NCBI GenBank assembly: GCA_017643685.1
Contig: JAEPMY010000004.1
Coordinates: 1-64,000 of the forward strand
Length of the DNA: 64,000 nucleotides
Source: Sneathiella sp.
GTDB taxonomy: Bacteria > Pseudomonadota > Alphaproteobacteria > Sneathiellales > Sneathiellaceae
Direction: 5' to 3'
Part shown: positions 49,336-59,753 of the stretch, in pieces
Layout of the letters: each line of letters starts with the position of its first letter
Numbering within the stretch: position 1 is the stretch's first letter
Made by a program: the position numbers and the translations under genes
The notes under the pieces: model-generated
The model's database searches: none
Told to the model about the DNA's origin: nothing
The model's input: only the letters and a program-made list of their open reading frames with translations

Positions 49336-50250
49336 CTATTCATCTGGTGTTGACATGTATCGGCCCGGGTTTATTTGCGCCTCCTCAAAAAGCCATTCGC
49401 TGAAAGCCTGTATGTTTGGATCGCTACCCCTTTCGGGCGGATAGACAATGTAATAAGAGTAATTCCCGCGAAGTTCCATATCAAACGGCTTCACTAATCT
49501 TCCAGCAGCGAGATCTTCCGCAGCAAGCGTACTTCGGCCCAAGGCAACCCCCTGCCCTGCCATAGCGGCCATCAACAACATGGAACTATCATTGTAAGTA
49601 ACGCCCTTTTTAGGGTCGATTCCCTCAATCCCTGCCGCAGCAAGCCATGCTGCCCAATCAACCCGCATGTCATCATGGAGTAAAGTGTGATGCACCAAAT
49701 CCTGGGGCGTACGCAAAGGGTTGCGCCCCTCCAGCAGGCTTGGGCTGCAAACGGGAAACATAATATCTTCGTTCAATAGAAGTTCAGAATGAAGGCCCGG
49801 ATAATTACCGGAACCATAGCGGATCACCAAATCCACATCATCCCTTGCAAAATCAGTGAGATGATCCACGGCAGAAATCCGTACATCCATATCAGGGTAC
49901 TTGTCCCGAAAACGACTGAGACGAGGCAACAACCACCGCGCCGCGAATGAAGGCAAAGTGGAAACGGTAAGCGCACCGCCTGCCTCTCGTTTCAATATCC
50001 GCTCCGTGCCTGCGGACAACATTTCCAGCGATTCCCGAACAGTGATTAGATATGTTTGTCCGATTTCTGTTAAAATAACCGTTCTATTCAGTCGTTTGAA
50101 TAACGGTACACCCAGCCATTCTTCCAATCCTTTAATCTGATGACTTACCGCCGCTGGCGTTACATACAGCTCTTCTGCGGCTTTCGAAAAACTCAAATGC
50201 CGGGCAGCGGCCTCAAAGGCTCTCAACGAATTTAATGGCGGTAACTTCAT
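49336..50250 (-). CDS. LysR family regulator, GcvA-like
   Basis: MKLPPLNSLRAFEAAARHLSFSKAAEELYVTPAAVSHQIKGLEEWLGVPLFKR. Confidence 0.92.
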   Translation of the reverse strand: MKLPPLNSLRAFEAAARHLSFSKAAEELYVTPAAVSHQIKGLEEWLGVPLFKRLNRTVILTEIGQTYLITVRESLEMLSAGTERILKREAGGALTVSTLPSFAARWLLPRLSRFRDKYPDMDVRISAVDHLTDFARDDVDLVIRYGSGNYPGLHSELLLNEDIMFPVCSPSLLEGRNPLRTPQDLVHHTLLHDDMRVDWAAWLAAAGIEGIDPKKGVTYNDSSMLLMAAMAGQGVALGRSTLAAEDLAAGRLVKPFDMELRGNYSYYIVYPPERGSDPNIQAFSEWLFEEAQINPGRYMSTPDE

Positions 50251-50275
50251 GTTAATAATTCGGATTAGATTTTCT

Positions 50276-50302
50276 AAACGATACTATTAGTTTTTATCGT
50301 TT
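50276..50302. promoter_or_regulatory. candidate LysR operator in divergent LysR/DUF1127 region
   Basis: AAACGAT-N13-ATCGTTT perfect 7-bp inverted repeat. Confidence 0.5.
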
Positions 50303-50397
50303 GAATTCAACGTATTTTTTGAGCATTTATACATCATTGAAAACTGAACTGCATTTTCCCCTTAGGCAGTCGATTTTTTTTAAGAAGGAGTTTTCAA

Positions 50398-50625
50398 ATG
50401 GCTTACAAATCTTTGCACATTAGAAATAACAGTTTCTCAACTGGTGGCGCAAAATTCACAAAACGTGGTGTTGTAAGTTCTGCTCTGGAAACGCTGGTAA
50501 CATGGCAGGCTCGTGCATCAATGCGCCGCCAGATGGCCGATTTGGATCAATATAACTTAAAAGACATGGGCCTTACTGCCCATCAGGTCGAAGCAGAAAT
50601 TCAGAAACCTTTCTGGCAGGCCTAA
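50398..50625 (+). CDS. DUF1127 family small protein
   Basis: 75 aa; C-terminal [28 protein letters not shown] matches the YjiS/DUF1127 pattern; RBS AAGAAGGAG. Confidence 0.85.
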   Translation: MAYKSLHIRNNSFSTGGAKFTKRGVVSSALETLVTWQARASMRRQMADLDQYNLKDMGLTAHQVEAEIQKPFWQA

Positions 50626-50696
50626 CACCCTTTCCCATGTTATCCGAAGTTTTCTGAAACCTTCCTGTCCTCGGCATTCTTTGGATAACGCCCAGC

Positions 50697-50734
50697 GAGC
50701 CCGGCCCCTTCCCAGGTCCGGGCTTCATTTTTTT
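50697..50734 (+). terminator. intrinsic terminator of DUF1127 transcript
   Basis: AGCCCGG-CCCCTTCCCAGGT-CCGGGCT-TCA-TTTTTTT; lies inside the ORF-track uvrB N-terminal extension. Confidence 0.75.
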
Positions 50735-50791
50735 GAACCACCTCCATATGATCTACTTGGCAACTTGATCAAAACCTCTTATAAGCAGCAC

Positions 50792-52945
50792 ATGGCCAAG
50801 AAGAACAAAACTGAAACATCTGAAAATTTTATCCCACACAGACCTGAGCGCCCTGAAAAATCAGAAGGCGGCATCAAGTTTGAGGTTGTGTCTGAGTTTG
50901 AGCCCGCGGGCGACCAGCCAGAAGCTATCCAGCAATTGGTCGAAGGCATGCAACAAGGGGAAAAGGATCAGGTTCTATTGGGGGTTACCGGTTCTGGCAA
51001 GACATTCACAATGGCCAAGGTCATTGAGCGAATGCAACGGCCTGCACTTATCTTGGCTCATAACAAAACGCTTGCCGCTCAGCTTTATGGTGAGATGAAA
51101 TCTTTCTTCCCAAATAATGCGGTCGAATATTTCGTCTCTTATTATGATTATTATCAACCTGAAGCTTACGTCCCGCGAACCGACACCTACATCGAAAAAG
51201 ACGCCTCAATTAACGAGCAAATTGATAGGTTACGCCACTCTGCCACGCGCGCCTTGTTGGAGAGAGATGACGTTATTATCGTCGCTTCAGTATCCTGTAT
51301 TTATGGTATCGGGTCCGTAGAAACCTATAGCGAAATGACACTGACGATCAAAAAAGGGGATAGGATCGATCGTCAGACGTTACTTAAAAATCTGGTGGAG
51401 ATTCAGTACCGGCGCAATGACGCCAGTTTCACCCGCGGCACCTTCCGCGCCCGCGGCGACACGGTTGAAATTTTCCCAGCTCACTATGAGGACCGCGCAT
51501 GGCGCCTCTCTCTGTTTGGAGATGAGCTGGAGGAAATCACAGAGTTTGACCCCTTAACAGGTGAGAAAAGTGGCAAACTTGACGAGATTCGCATCTATGC
51601 AAACAGTCACTATGTGACGCCTAAACCCACCTTGCGTCAGGCACAAATCAAAATTCGCGAAGAGCTTAAACAGCGCTTAGCCGAATTCGAAAGCCAGAAC
51701 AAACTTTTAGAGGCGCAACGGCTTGAGCAGCGCACCACATTTGACCTTGAAATGATGGAAGCAACCGGCTCCTGCGCCGGTATTGAGAATTACTCTAGGT
51801 ACTTATCTGGTCGTAATCCGGGTGACCCGCCACCAACCTTGTTCGAATACCTACCGGACAATGCAATGATCATGGTTGATGAGAGCCATGTGACAGTCAG
51901 CCAAATCGGTGCCATGTATAAAGGCGACGCAAGCCGCAAAAACACATTGGCTGATTTCGGCTTTCGCCTACCATCTTGCCGGGACAACCGTCCTCTCAAG
52001 TTTGAGGAATGGGACGCCATGCGCCCCCAAAGCGTTTTTGTTTCGGCAACCCCCGGACAGTGGGAACTTGAACATACTGGTGGTGTTTTTGCTGAACAGG
52101 TTATTCGCCCAACAGGCCTTGTCGACCCCCCATGCATCATTCGCCCTGTGGAAACTCAGGTTGATGATTTAATGGCAGAAGCGAAAGAATGCGCTGCCAA
52201 CGGACAGCGGGTTCTGGTCACAACACTCACGAAGAAAATGGCGGAAGATCTGACAGAATATTTCCATGAAAATGGGATTAAAGTCCGCTACCTGCATTCT
52301 GATATTGATACACTGGAACGAATTGAAATTATTCGAGATCTTCGCCTTGGCACATTCGATGTTCTAGTTGGCATTAACCTTCTGCGAGAGGGCCTCGATA
52401 TTCCAGAATGCGCATTAGTTGCTATTCTGGATGCAGATAAGGAAGGTTTTCTCCGCTCCGAAACGTCTCTTATTCAGACAATTGGACGTGCGGCCCGAAA
52501 TGCAGAAGGCCGCGTTATTCTATATGCCGATAAAATAACCGGCAGTATGGACCGAGCTCTTAAAGAGACCGAACGTCGCCGCGAAAAGCAAATGGCCTTT
52601 AATAAAGAGCATGGGATCACACCTGCGTCTGTTCGCAAAAACATCGGCGATATTATGGAGAGTGTCTACGAGCAGGACCACGTAACGGTGGATATGGGCG
52701 TCGATGGCAGCAACAATATGGTCGGGAATAACATGGCTGCCCATATTGAGGCGCTTGAAAAGAGAATGCAGGATGCCGCCGCTGAGTTGGAGTTTGAAGA
52801 AGCGGCGAAGCTTCGCGATGAGATACAAAAGCTGCAAAATAAAGAACTAGGAATTGGTGACACGAAAAAAGGGCAACCCCTTGGGCGCTCTCGTGCCGGC
52901 CGTGCAGGCACCGGCAAAGCATTAAGCGGACGCAGCAACCACTAA
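50792..52945 (+). CDS. uvrB: excinuclease ABC subunit B
   Basis: [41 protein letters not shown]; start trimmed to MAKKNKTE because the upstream extension overlaps a terminator. Confidence 0.97.
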   Translation: MAKKNKTETSENFIPHRPERPEKSEGGIKFEVVSEFEPAGDQPEAIQQLVEGMQQGEKDQVLLGVTGSGKTFTMAKVIERMQRPALILAHNKTLAAQLYGEMKSFFPNNAVEYFVSYYDYYQPEAYVPRTDTYIEKDASINEQIDRLRHSATRALLERDDVIIVASVSCIYGIGSVETYSEMTLTIKKGDRIDRQTLLKNLVEIQYRRNDASFTRGTFRARGDTVEIFPAHYEDRAWRLSLFGDELEEITEFDPLTGEKSGKLDEIRIYANSHYVTPKPTLRQAQIKIREELKQRLAEFESQNKLLEAQRLEQRTTFDLEMMEATGSCAGIENYSRYLSGRNPGDPPPTLFEYLPDNAMIMVDESHVTVSQIGAMYKGDASRKNTLADFGFRLPSCRDNRPLKFEEWDAMRPQSVFVSATPGQWELEHTGGVFAEQVIRPTGLVDPPCIIRPVETQVDDLMAEAKECAANGQRVLVTTLTKKMAEDLTEYFHENGIKVRYLHSDIDTLERIEIIRDLRLGTFDVLVGINLLREGLDIPECALVAILDADKEGFLRSETSLIQTIGRAARNAEGRVILYADKITGSMDRALKETERRREKQMAFNKEHGITPASVRKNIGDIMESVYEQDHVTVDMGVDGSNNMVGNNMAAHIEALEKRMQDAAAELEFEEAAKLRDEIQKLQNKELGIGDTKKGQPLGRSRAGRAGTGKALSGRSNH

Positions 52946-53014
52946 CACGCGCCAAATAGGTTCATTATTTTTAAATAGACTCCCCTTATCGTTGCAGAAC
53001 TTAATTTCAAGGGG

Positions 53015-53962
53015 ATGAAGATGGGACGCATATTAAAGCTTACAGCGGCAGTCGCCTTGCTGAACCTAATCTGGATCGGTTTCAGTTACGCAAATTCAGA
53101 ATCCCCGATCAAACTTGATAATTGTCCCACCGTTCCTTTTGAAAAAGGTCGGATATTTGAAATCAACCAAAAGGGAAAACCATCTTCATATATTTTCGGC
53201 ACGATGCATTCAAAACACCCTGATGTGTTAAAGCTACCAACAGCAGCCGCGATTGCAATTACAGAAGTTCCGAAAATTGCCACTGAAGTCTCAATGAACG
53301 AACAGGCCCAATTGGAAGCTTTTAAGATGACCATCTTACCTGAGGGGCAAGATCTTTTTGAAATCATTGGACCCAAGCGCACAGACAAACTCAAGCAGGT
53401 ATTGGAAGAATATGGTCTGCCGGAACAGCTTATTCGTCGGCTCAAACCTTGGGCCGTCTCAACTCTTTTAGGTCAAAGCCCAGAGGAGTTAAGAGACACA
53501 ACAACACCGGTTTTGGATGGTATGATTCAAAATATCGCAGAAAAAACGGGACGCACGCACCTAGCGCTTGAAGATATCAATGAACAATTGTCGTTCTTCA
53601 ATAATATGTCCCCAGAATTTGAGCTGGAATTTTTGGATAGCACCCTAAATTCAGCCGGACTTTCCGATTACTATCGTGATCTTCTTCGTGAGAATTATCT
53701 TAAAGGAAACAACGGCATCATCTTCTGCGTGGCAATCGCGGTCGCTGCTTCCGAAAGCGAGAAGATGAAAAGCTTTATTCTGGACGACCTCCTAACAAAG
53801 AGAAACTATCGGATGGTCGATCGCATGTTACCCCACACAAAAGATGGGGTTTTTGTAGCAGTCGGCGCGGCGCACCTTCCGGGTGAAGAAGGGATTTTGA
53901 ACTTATTGAAAAAACAGGGATATCAGGTTAGGCGCTTATCAGGCGCAGTACCAGCGCAATAG
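53015..53962 (+). CDS. TraB/GumN family protein
   Basis: Signal peptide; SSYIFGTMHSKHPDVLKLP and VGAAHLPGEEGILNLLKKQGYQVRRL. Confidence 0.88.
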   Translation: MKMGRILKLTAAVALLNLIWIGFSYANSESPIKLDNCPTVPFEKGRIFEINQKGKPSSYIFGTMHSKHPDVLKLPTAAAIAITEVPKIATEVSMNEQAQLEAFKMTILPEGQDLFEIIGPKRTDKLKQVLEEYGLPEQLIRRLKPWAVSTLLGQSPEELRDTTTPVLDGMIQNIAEKTGRTHLALEDINEQLSFFNNMSPEFELEFLDSTLNSAGLSDYYRDLLRENYLKGNNGIIFCVAIAVAASESEKMKSFILDDLLTKRNYRMVDRMLPHTKDGVFVAVGAAHLPGEEGILNLLKKQGYQVRRLSGAVPAQ

Positions 53963-54103
53963 AATCTCAGGGAAAATCTGAAATTAATTTGCAAAAGACC
54001 TTTTACATCAAACAATGCGTGTCTATATACACTCAAATCTGACAAACCGGTAAGACAAGAGACAGGCAGATTATATGATGAACAAACGAGGCTATAAAAC
54101 GGC

Positions 54104-55084
54104 ATGATGTATTTACAGGTTGCCGCTGGTTTGGTCATTCTTCTTGTCTGCGGTGAATTGTTGGTTCGCGGTGCTGTTGCACTGGCCGAACGCTTTAATA
54201 TTTCCAAACTGATTATTGGCTTCACTATTGTCGCTTTCGGCACCTCTGCCCCTGAGCTGGTCGTTTGTGTTCAAGCCGCTTTGGAAGGCTCCGCCGGTAT
54301 CGCCATCGGTAATGTAGTTGGCAGTAACATCGCCAACATCCTTCTTGTTCTTGGGGCTCCTGCTCTTATTTACCCGCTAACTTTTGACCAGAAATCCGCC
54401 TTTCGGGATAGCTTGATTGTAGCGGGCGGTGCCTTCCTGTTCACGGCAATGGCTTGGATGGGGGTTATCGCTTTCTGGCAAGGCTTCGTTCTAACGGCGA
54501 CACTCGCCCTTGTAATTTATGCAGCCTATCGCCGCGCAAAATCTGAAGGGGAAGACGCCGCCGATGAAGCATTGGAAGAATATGAAGAGAATATGCCGAA
54601 GACCGCATGGGTCAGTAGTCTCTTTGTTCTTGTTGGTCTGCTGGGCCTCACCCTAGGCGCACGTTTGCTGGTTCATGGTGCCGTTGAAATTGCAACAGCA
54701 GCCGGTGTTTCCGAAGAAATCATTGGTCTAACACTTGTTGCACTTGGCACATCTCTGCCAGAGCTTGCGACGTCCCTAATTGCCGCTTTCCGTCGTCATG
54801 GCGATGTCGCGATCGGTAACGTGCTTGGCTCCAACCTATTTAATATTACAGGGATTATCGGCGTTACTGCGATGATCCAGCCGCTAGAATCACCCAGTCA
54901 GATCCTACATTTTGATGTTATGATTATGCTGGCAGCTTCCATTCTGCTGATTGTCCTGTTTTACTTCAAACGGCCAATTGGCCGTTCACTTGGCGCCTTC
55001 TTCCTTCTAGGCTATCTTGCCTATATTGCCTCTCAATTTTTTGGCATGTCAGGCGTCCAGTCGATGGCGGCACTTGCACAGTAA
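54104..55084 (+). CDS. calcium/sodium antiporter (CaCA family)
   Basis: Two alpha repeats: GFTIVAFGTSAPELVV...GNVVGSNIANILLVLG and GLTLVALGTSLPELATS...GNVLGSNLFNITGIIG. Confidence 0.94.
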   Translation: MMYLQVAAGLVILLVCGELLVRGAVALAERFNISKLIIGFTIVAFGTSAPELVVCVQAALEGSAGIAIGNVVGSNIANILLVLGAPALIYPLTFDQKSAFRDSLIVAGGAFLFTAMAWMGVIAFWQGFVLTATLALVIYAAYRRAKSEGEDAADEALEEYEENMPKTAWVSSLFVLVGLLGLTLGARLLVHGAVEIATAAGVSEEIIGLTLVALGTSLPELATSLIAAFRRHGDVAIGNVLGSNLFNITGIIGVTAMIQPLESPSQILHFDVMIMLAASILLIVLFYFKRPIGRSLGAFFLLGYLAYIASQFFGMSGVQSMAALAQ

Positions 55085-55111
55085 CTTTTAACCCTGCGTC
55101 AGGATTAAGGG

Positions 55112-55870
55112 ATGGAGAAACAGCAAAAAAACGTCCTTATCACCGGCGCAGGCAAGCGAATAGGTCGCAGCATAGCGCTAAAACTTGCCGGCGAAGGATG
55201 GAATATTGCCATACACTATCGTCACTCATTGGAAGAAGCTAAAAGCCTTCAATCTGAGGTAAATGCACTTGGGTGCGTGGCCTGCCTTCTACAAGCCGAT
55301 CTTGCGAAACCCGATGATGTCAGACGACTGTTCAAACAGGCAAAAGATGAGCTGGGTATTCTGACAGGTCTGATTAACAATGCCTCTTTGTTTGAACCTG
55401 ATGAGCTTGGTAATCTCACCGATGAAAGCTTTCAGGCTCACCTAGAGACCAACCTGCACGCCCCCCTTATCCTCACCGAGCAATTAGCAAAGCAAGAGGA
55501 CATCAAAGCCATCGGGGGTCATATTGTTAATATCGTAGACCAGCGAGTGCTCAACCTTCGTCCCGACTTTATGTCATATACACTCAGCAAGGCGGCTCTT
55601 TGGACACTCACGCAAACATCAGCAATGGACCTTGCCCCCTATATCCGGGTTAATGCAATCGGTCCTGGCCCCACACTTCCAAACAGCCGTCAATCTCAGG
55701 CTGCCTTTGATCGACAATTAGCTGGGGTTCCCCTCAAAAGAGGGGCGACTCCAGAAGAAATTGCAGAAGGCGTGCTGTTTCTGATAAACAGCAACTCTAT
55801 TACGGGTGAATTTATTGCAATGGATGGCGGACAGCACTTGCCGATCTCAACTGCCCGCGAGGAATATTAA
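55112..55870 (+). CDS. SDR family oxidoreductase, pteridine reductase (FolM/PTR1)-like
   Basis: VLITGAGKRIGRSIALKLAGEGWNIAIHYRHS (TGxxxRxG), adjacent to folB. Confidence 0.82.
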   Translation: MEKQQKNVLITGAGKRIGRSIALKLAGEGWNIAIHYRHSLEEAKSLQSEVNALGCVACLLQADLAKPDDVRRLFKQAKDELGILTGLINNASLFEPDELGNLTDESFQAHLETNLHAPLILTEQLAKQEDIKAIGGHIVNIVDQRVLNLRPDFMSYTLSKAALWTLTQTSAMDLAPYIRVNAIGPGPTLPNSRQSQAAFDRQLAGVPLKRGATPEEIAEGVLFLINSNSITGEFIAMDGGQHLPISTAREEY

Positions 55871-55871
55871 A

Positions 55872-56285
55872 ATGACATCTTCCGATCTGTCGAACGTAAT
55901 GCCCCTTCCAGGCTCTATTGAAGCCGTCAGCACGCATCAAATTTTCATCTCAGATCTAGTTCTGGATATGTCCATCGGAATCTATGATCACGAAAAAGCA
56001 AATGCCCAGCGGGTTCGCTTCAATATCGAGATCACGGCTCGTGATAGCCAAGCACCTTTGCAAGATGATTACCAAAATGTACTTTGCTATGAGGCAATCG
56101 TGAATTCCATCAAGTCACTCGTCGCGGATGAACATATTAACTTAGTGGAAACATTGGCAGAAAGAGTTGCCGATATATGCCTCAGCTCTAATCAAGCGGT
56201 AAAAGCATCAGTGAAAGTTGAAAAACTAGATGCCATCAAGGAAGCCGGTAGTGTTGGTGTACAAATAGTGAGAACAAAAGGATAA
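55872..56285 (+). CDS. folB: dihydroneopterin aldolase family protein
   Basis: IFISDLVLDMSIGIYDHEKANAQRVRFNIEI; start trimmed. Confidence 0.88.
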   Translation: MTSSDLSNVMPLPGSIEAVSTHQIFISDLVLDMSIGIYDHEKANAQRVRFNIEITARDSQAPLQDDYQNVLCYEAIVNSIKSLVADEHINLVETLAERVADICLSSNQAVKASVKVEKLDAIKEAGSVGVQIVRTKG

Positions 56286-56535
56286 CGTCTCATATATCAC
56301 TTATACGGCAAATATTTACGACTCAAGTCGCCTACTTGTACACAGCGCCTAAAAGCAACATAAAAATCTGCTACTTAAGTGAAAAAAAATGTGAAATTCT
56401 TTGGCAAGGCTCCTTGACAATCAATTTGTTCAATAAAATCAATATCTTAATTTTTTTGCACAAAAATTAGGCAGTTCGTTGAAAGGTAAGGGTTTTCCTC
56501 ACACAGGGCATTTAGTCACCCACTTACACACAAAG

Positions 56536-56544
56536 TTATCCACA
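56536..56544 (+). promoter_or_regulatory. perfect DnaA-box match
   Basis: TTATCCACA; one-mismatch boxes at 56336-56344 and 56454-56462; inverted partial GGTGGATAT follows. Confidence 0.5.
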
Positions 56545-56696
56545 GGATCGGTGGATATTGTCAAATTTCTGTAAAACAACAAACGGACGCTTGAATAAGA
56601 ACCCTAATGTTGCTTACTTCTAAGGAGGTTAGGCCCTGTTTTTGAATATGACTCTTCAAGAATGGCGCCAAGTGAACCCCGTAATTCAATAGGCAG

Positions 56697-58595
56697 ATGA
56701 CAGAATCAGTACAAGAAAAACAAGAATCACCGTTTCAGAGAGGCGCGGATGTTATCCGTAAGTTCCTGAAGACACTTCCCGCTGCCCCGGGAGTGTATCG
56801 AATGATCGATGAGAATGATCAGATCTTGTATGTCGGAAAGGCCAAAAACCTAAAAAACAGGGTGAGCAGCTACACGAAAGCTAACGGACAATCCACGCGA
56901 ATTATGCGCATGGTCTCCCTTACCCACGCGATGGAATTTGTCTCCACTCATACAGAAGTCGAAGCCCTGCTTCTTGAAGCGAATCTGATCAAGAAGCTTA
57001 AACCGCGATACAACATCATCCTTCGGGATGACAAATCCTTTCCCTATATCCTGATTACAGGGGATCATAAATGGCCTCAGATCACCAAACATAGAGGTAA
57101 GAGAAATCGTAAAGGGGAATATTTCGGACCCTTTGCGTCTGCCGGTGCGGTTAATGAAACCCTGGCGACATTCCAAAGGCTGTTTCCTCTTCGCTCTTGT
57201 TCCGACTCCGATTTTGAAACCAGAACACGCCCATGCCTTCAGTATCAAATCAAACGCTGTTCTGCTCCTTGCGTAGATCGGATCAGCTACGCCGACTATC
57301 AAGCCGTCGTACAGGAAGCGAGAGAATTTCTATCGGGAAAAAGTCACGTTATTCAACAAGCGCTGGCTGAGAAAATGCAAGCTGCGAGCGATGAGTTAGA
57401 CTTTGAACTTGCAGCTATTTATCGCGATCGCTTGAAAGCAATGGCACATATTCAATCGAAACAGACCATCAATCTATCTGATACGATTGAAGTTGATGTT
57501 ATTGCAGCACATCAGGAAGGAGGACAAACCTGCGTACAAGTCTTCTTTATCCGCTCCGGGCAAAATTTGGGGAACCGCGCCCACTACCCATCTCACAATA
57601 AAGATATGACATCTGACGAGGTTCTAGCAGCGTTCATCGGACAGTTCTACGACAGCAGGCCCGCTCCGCGTCAGATCTGGGTTAGTCACATGCCAGAAGA
57701 AGCTACCCTGCTGGAAGAAGCCCTCTCTATCAATGCTGGTCATAAGATCCAAATCAGCACCCCTCGCAGAGGTGACCGGCGAGAGATGCTCGATCATGCA
57801 ATTATGAATGCTAAAGGCGCATTGCAGAGAAAAATGGCTGAAAATGCTTCGCAGCTCAAGCATCTTAAAGCTGTCGGCGAGTTATTTGAGATGCCCAAAA
57901 TGCCAGAACGTATTGAGGCTTACGATAACAGTCATATTTCAGGCACACATCAAGTTGGCGCTATGATTGTTGCAAACCGCGACGGGTTAGACAAGAAAAG
58001 CTATCGGAAATTTAATATTAAAAATCTAGAACTGGCACCTGGCGATGACTACGGCATGATGCGCGAAGTTCTGACACGGCGCTTTACCCGCCTACAGAAA
58101 GAAGATCCTAACCGGATTGGCGAAGCGTCTGGTTCACGCGAGCAATGGCCTGACCTCGTACTCATTGACGGGGGTGCAGGACAGCTCTCAGCCGCTGAGG
58201 AGGTCTTTGATAACCTGCAAATCAGCAATGTAACACTTATTGGTATCGCCAAAGGACCGGACCGCAACGCAGGACGGGAAAGGTTCTTTATGAGAAACAA
58301 AGCCCCTTTCTCGCTGCCTGAGAAAGACCCCACCTTATATTTCTTGCAACGCCTTCGGGATGAGGTACACCACTTCGCGATTACGACCCACCGCGCAAAG
58401 CGGTCGAAAGCGATTGGTAAATCCCCACTAGATGAAATAGAGGGTATTGGTGGTAAGCGGAAAAAAGCCCTTCTTAATCGTTTTGGCTCTGCCAAAGGCG
58501 TTGCCGATGCGGCACTAGCTGACCTTGAGAATGTCGAAGGAATCTCCAAGCGGCTCGCAAAGGTGATATTTGACCATTTTCACGAAGAAAGATGA
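56697..58595 (+). CDS. uvrC: excinuclease ABC subunit C
   Basis: LPAAPGVYRMIDENDQILYVGKAKNLKNRVSSY; UvrC homology region and C-terminal HhH. Confidence 0.97.
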   Translation: MTESVQEKQESPFQRGADVIRKFLKTLPAAPGVYRMIDENDQILYVGKAKNLKNRVSSYTKANGQSTRIMRMVSLTHAMEFVSTHTEVEALLLEANLIKKLKPRYNIILRDDKSFPYILITGDHKWPQITKHRGKRNRKGEYFGPFASAGAVNETLATFQRLFPLRSCSDSDFETRTRPCLQYQIKRCSAPCVDRISYADYQAVVQEAREFLSGKSHVIQQALAEKMQAASDELDFELAAIYRDRLKAMAHIQSKQTINLSDTIEVDVIAAHQEGGQTCVQVFFIRSGQNLGNRAHYPSHNKDMTSDEVLAAFIGQFYDSRPAPRQIWVSHMPEEATLLEEALSINAGHKIQISTPRRGDRREMLDHAIMNAKGALQRKMAENASQLKHLKAVGELFEMPKMPERIEAYDNSHISGTHQVGAMIVANRDGLDKKSYRKFNIKNLELAPGDDYGMMREVLTRRFTRLQKEDPNRIGEASGSREQWPDLVLIDGGAGQLSAAEEVFDNLQISNVTLIGIAKGPDRNAGRERFFMRNKAPFSLPEKDPTLYFLQRLRDEVHHFAITTHRAKRSKAIGKSPLDEIEGIGGKRKKALLNRFGSAKGVADAALADLENVEGISKRLAKVIFDHFHEER

Positions 58596-58670
58596 TTTGA
58601 CTGCTTCCTCTCTGGCTAGTCACTGCATATACTCACCGAAAATCAGAGCTAGACCCACAGGACAACCGGC

Positions 58671-59237
58671 ATGTTATTTCGTCTGCCAAATCTGCTAACC
58701 CTCTCACGCATCGCAGTCATTCCGCTGCTACTGGCGTCATTCTATCTTCCGGGAGAAGCATCCAGTTGGGTTCCTTTAGGGCTGTTTATCGCAGCAGGGG
58801 TAACCGATTTTTTCGATGGCTACCTCGCCCGTCGCAATAAACAAACATCGAACCTTGGCCGTTTCCTTGATCCGGTCGCTGATAAACTGCTTGTCTCTGC
58901 CGCCATTCTGTTTCTTGTAGGTGTTGATCGTATTCAAGACTGGTCACTCATTCCGGCTGTTATTATCCTATGCCGAGAGATCATGGTCTCAGGCCTTCGG
59001 GAATACCTGGCCGAGCTTAGAGTTGGAATGCCCGTAAGCCGACTGGCTAAATGGAAAACCGCCGCACAAATATTCGCACTCTGCTTCCTTCTTGGTGGCC
59101 CTGCTGTGCAGGAGAGCTTTGATGCAATGCTTATTGGTCACCTCCTCCTTTGGGTGGCAGGCATTCTGACCATGTGGACCGGCTATGACTATCTGCGCCT
59201 CGGTCTGCAACATATGATGGCAGACGAAGGCAACTAA
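58671..59237 (+). CDS. pgsA: CDP-diacylglycerol--glycerol-3-phosphate 3-phosphatidyltransferase
   Basis: MLFRLPNLLTLSRIAVIPLL; CDP-alcohol motif DFFDGYLARRNKQTSNLGRFLDPVADK. Confidence 0.95.
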   Translation: MLFRLPNLLTLSRIAVIPLLLASFYLPGEASSWVPLGLFIAAGVTDFFDGYLARRNKQTSNLGRFLDPVADKLLVSAAILFLVGVDRIQDWSLIPAVIILCREIMVSGLREYLAELRVGMPVSRLAKWKTAAQIFALCFLLGGPAVQESFDAMLIGHLLLWVAGILTMWTGYDYLRLGLQHMMADEGN

Positions 59238-59240
59238 GCC

Positions 59241-59753
59241 ATGAAAGTGGTCGGCATTTCAGGCTGGAGCGGCAACGGGAAAACGACATTACTGGTTAAA
59301 CTTATCCCAGAGCTGACCAAACTTGGCTACCGGGTATCGTCCCTGAAACATGCGCACCACAATTTTGATGTCGACAAACCTGGTAAGGACTCCTATCGCC
59401 ATCGGGAAGCCGGTGCCGAAGAAGTGATGGTCGCCTCCGCCGCTAGGTGGGCGCTGATGCATGAAAACAGAACCGAGCAGGAACCTGATTTAAATGAGTT
59501 GATCAGCCATATGACACCTGTTGATATTCTGCTGGTGGAGGGTTTCAAACGCGAAGCTTTCCCCAAAATTGAGGTTTGGCGGAGTGACGAAAATGGACCA
59601 CCGCTACATCTAACAGACAAAAGCATCATTGCGGTTGCAACCAACAACCCGGATGTGACTACTAAACTACCTATTTTGAACCTTGATAACCCATCTGACA
59701 TCGCTGTGTTCATTGAAGAGAGGTTCTTAAAACCGGGAGCTTCTCATGGGTAA
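59241..59753 (+). CDS. mobB: molybdopterin-guanine dinucleotide biosynthesis protein B
   Basis: MKVVGISGWSGNGKTTLLVKLIPELTKLGYRVSSLKHAHH. Confidence 0.93.
   Translation: MKVVGISGWSGNGKTTLLVKLIPELTKLGYRVSSLKHAHHNFDVDKPGKDSYRHREAGAEEVMVASAARWALMHENRTEQEPDLNELISHMTPVDILLVEGFKREAFPKIEVWRSDENGPPLHLTDKSIIAVATNNPDVTTKLPILNLDNPSDIAVFIEERFLKPGASHG

Noticed and set aside
50681-50791. N-terminal extension of uvrB in the ORF track
   Set aside because: Overlaps the intrinsic terminator of the DUF1127 transcript; the conserved UvrB start fits MAKKNKTE at 50792.
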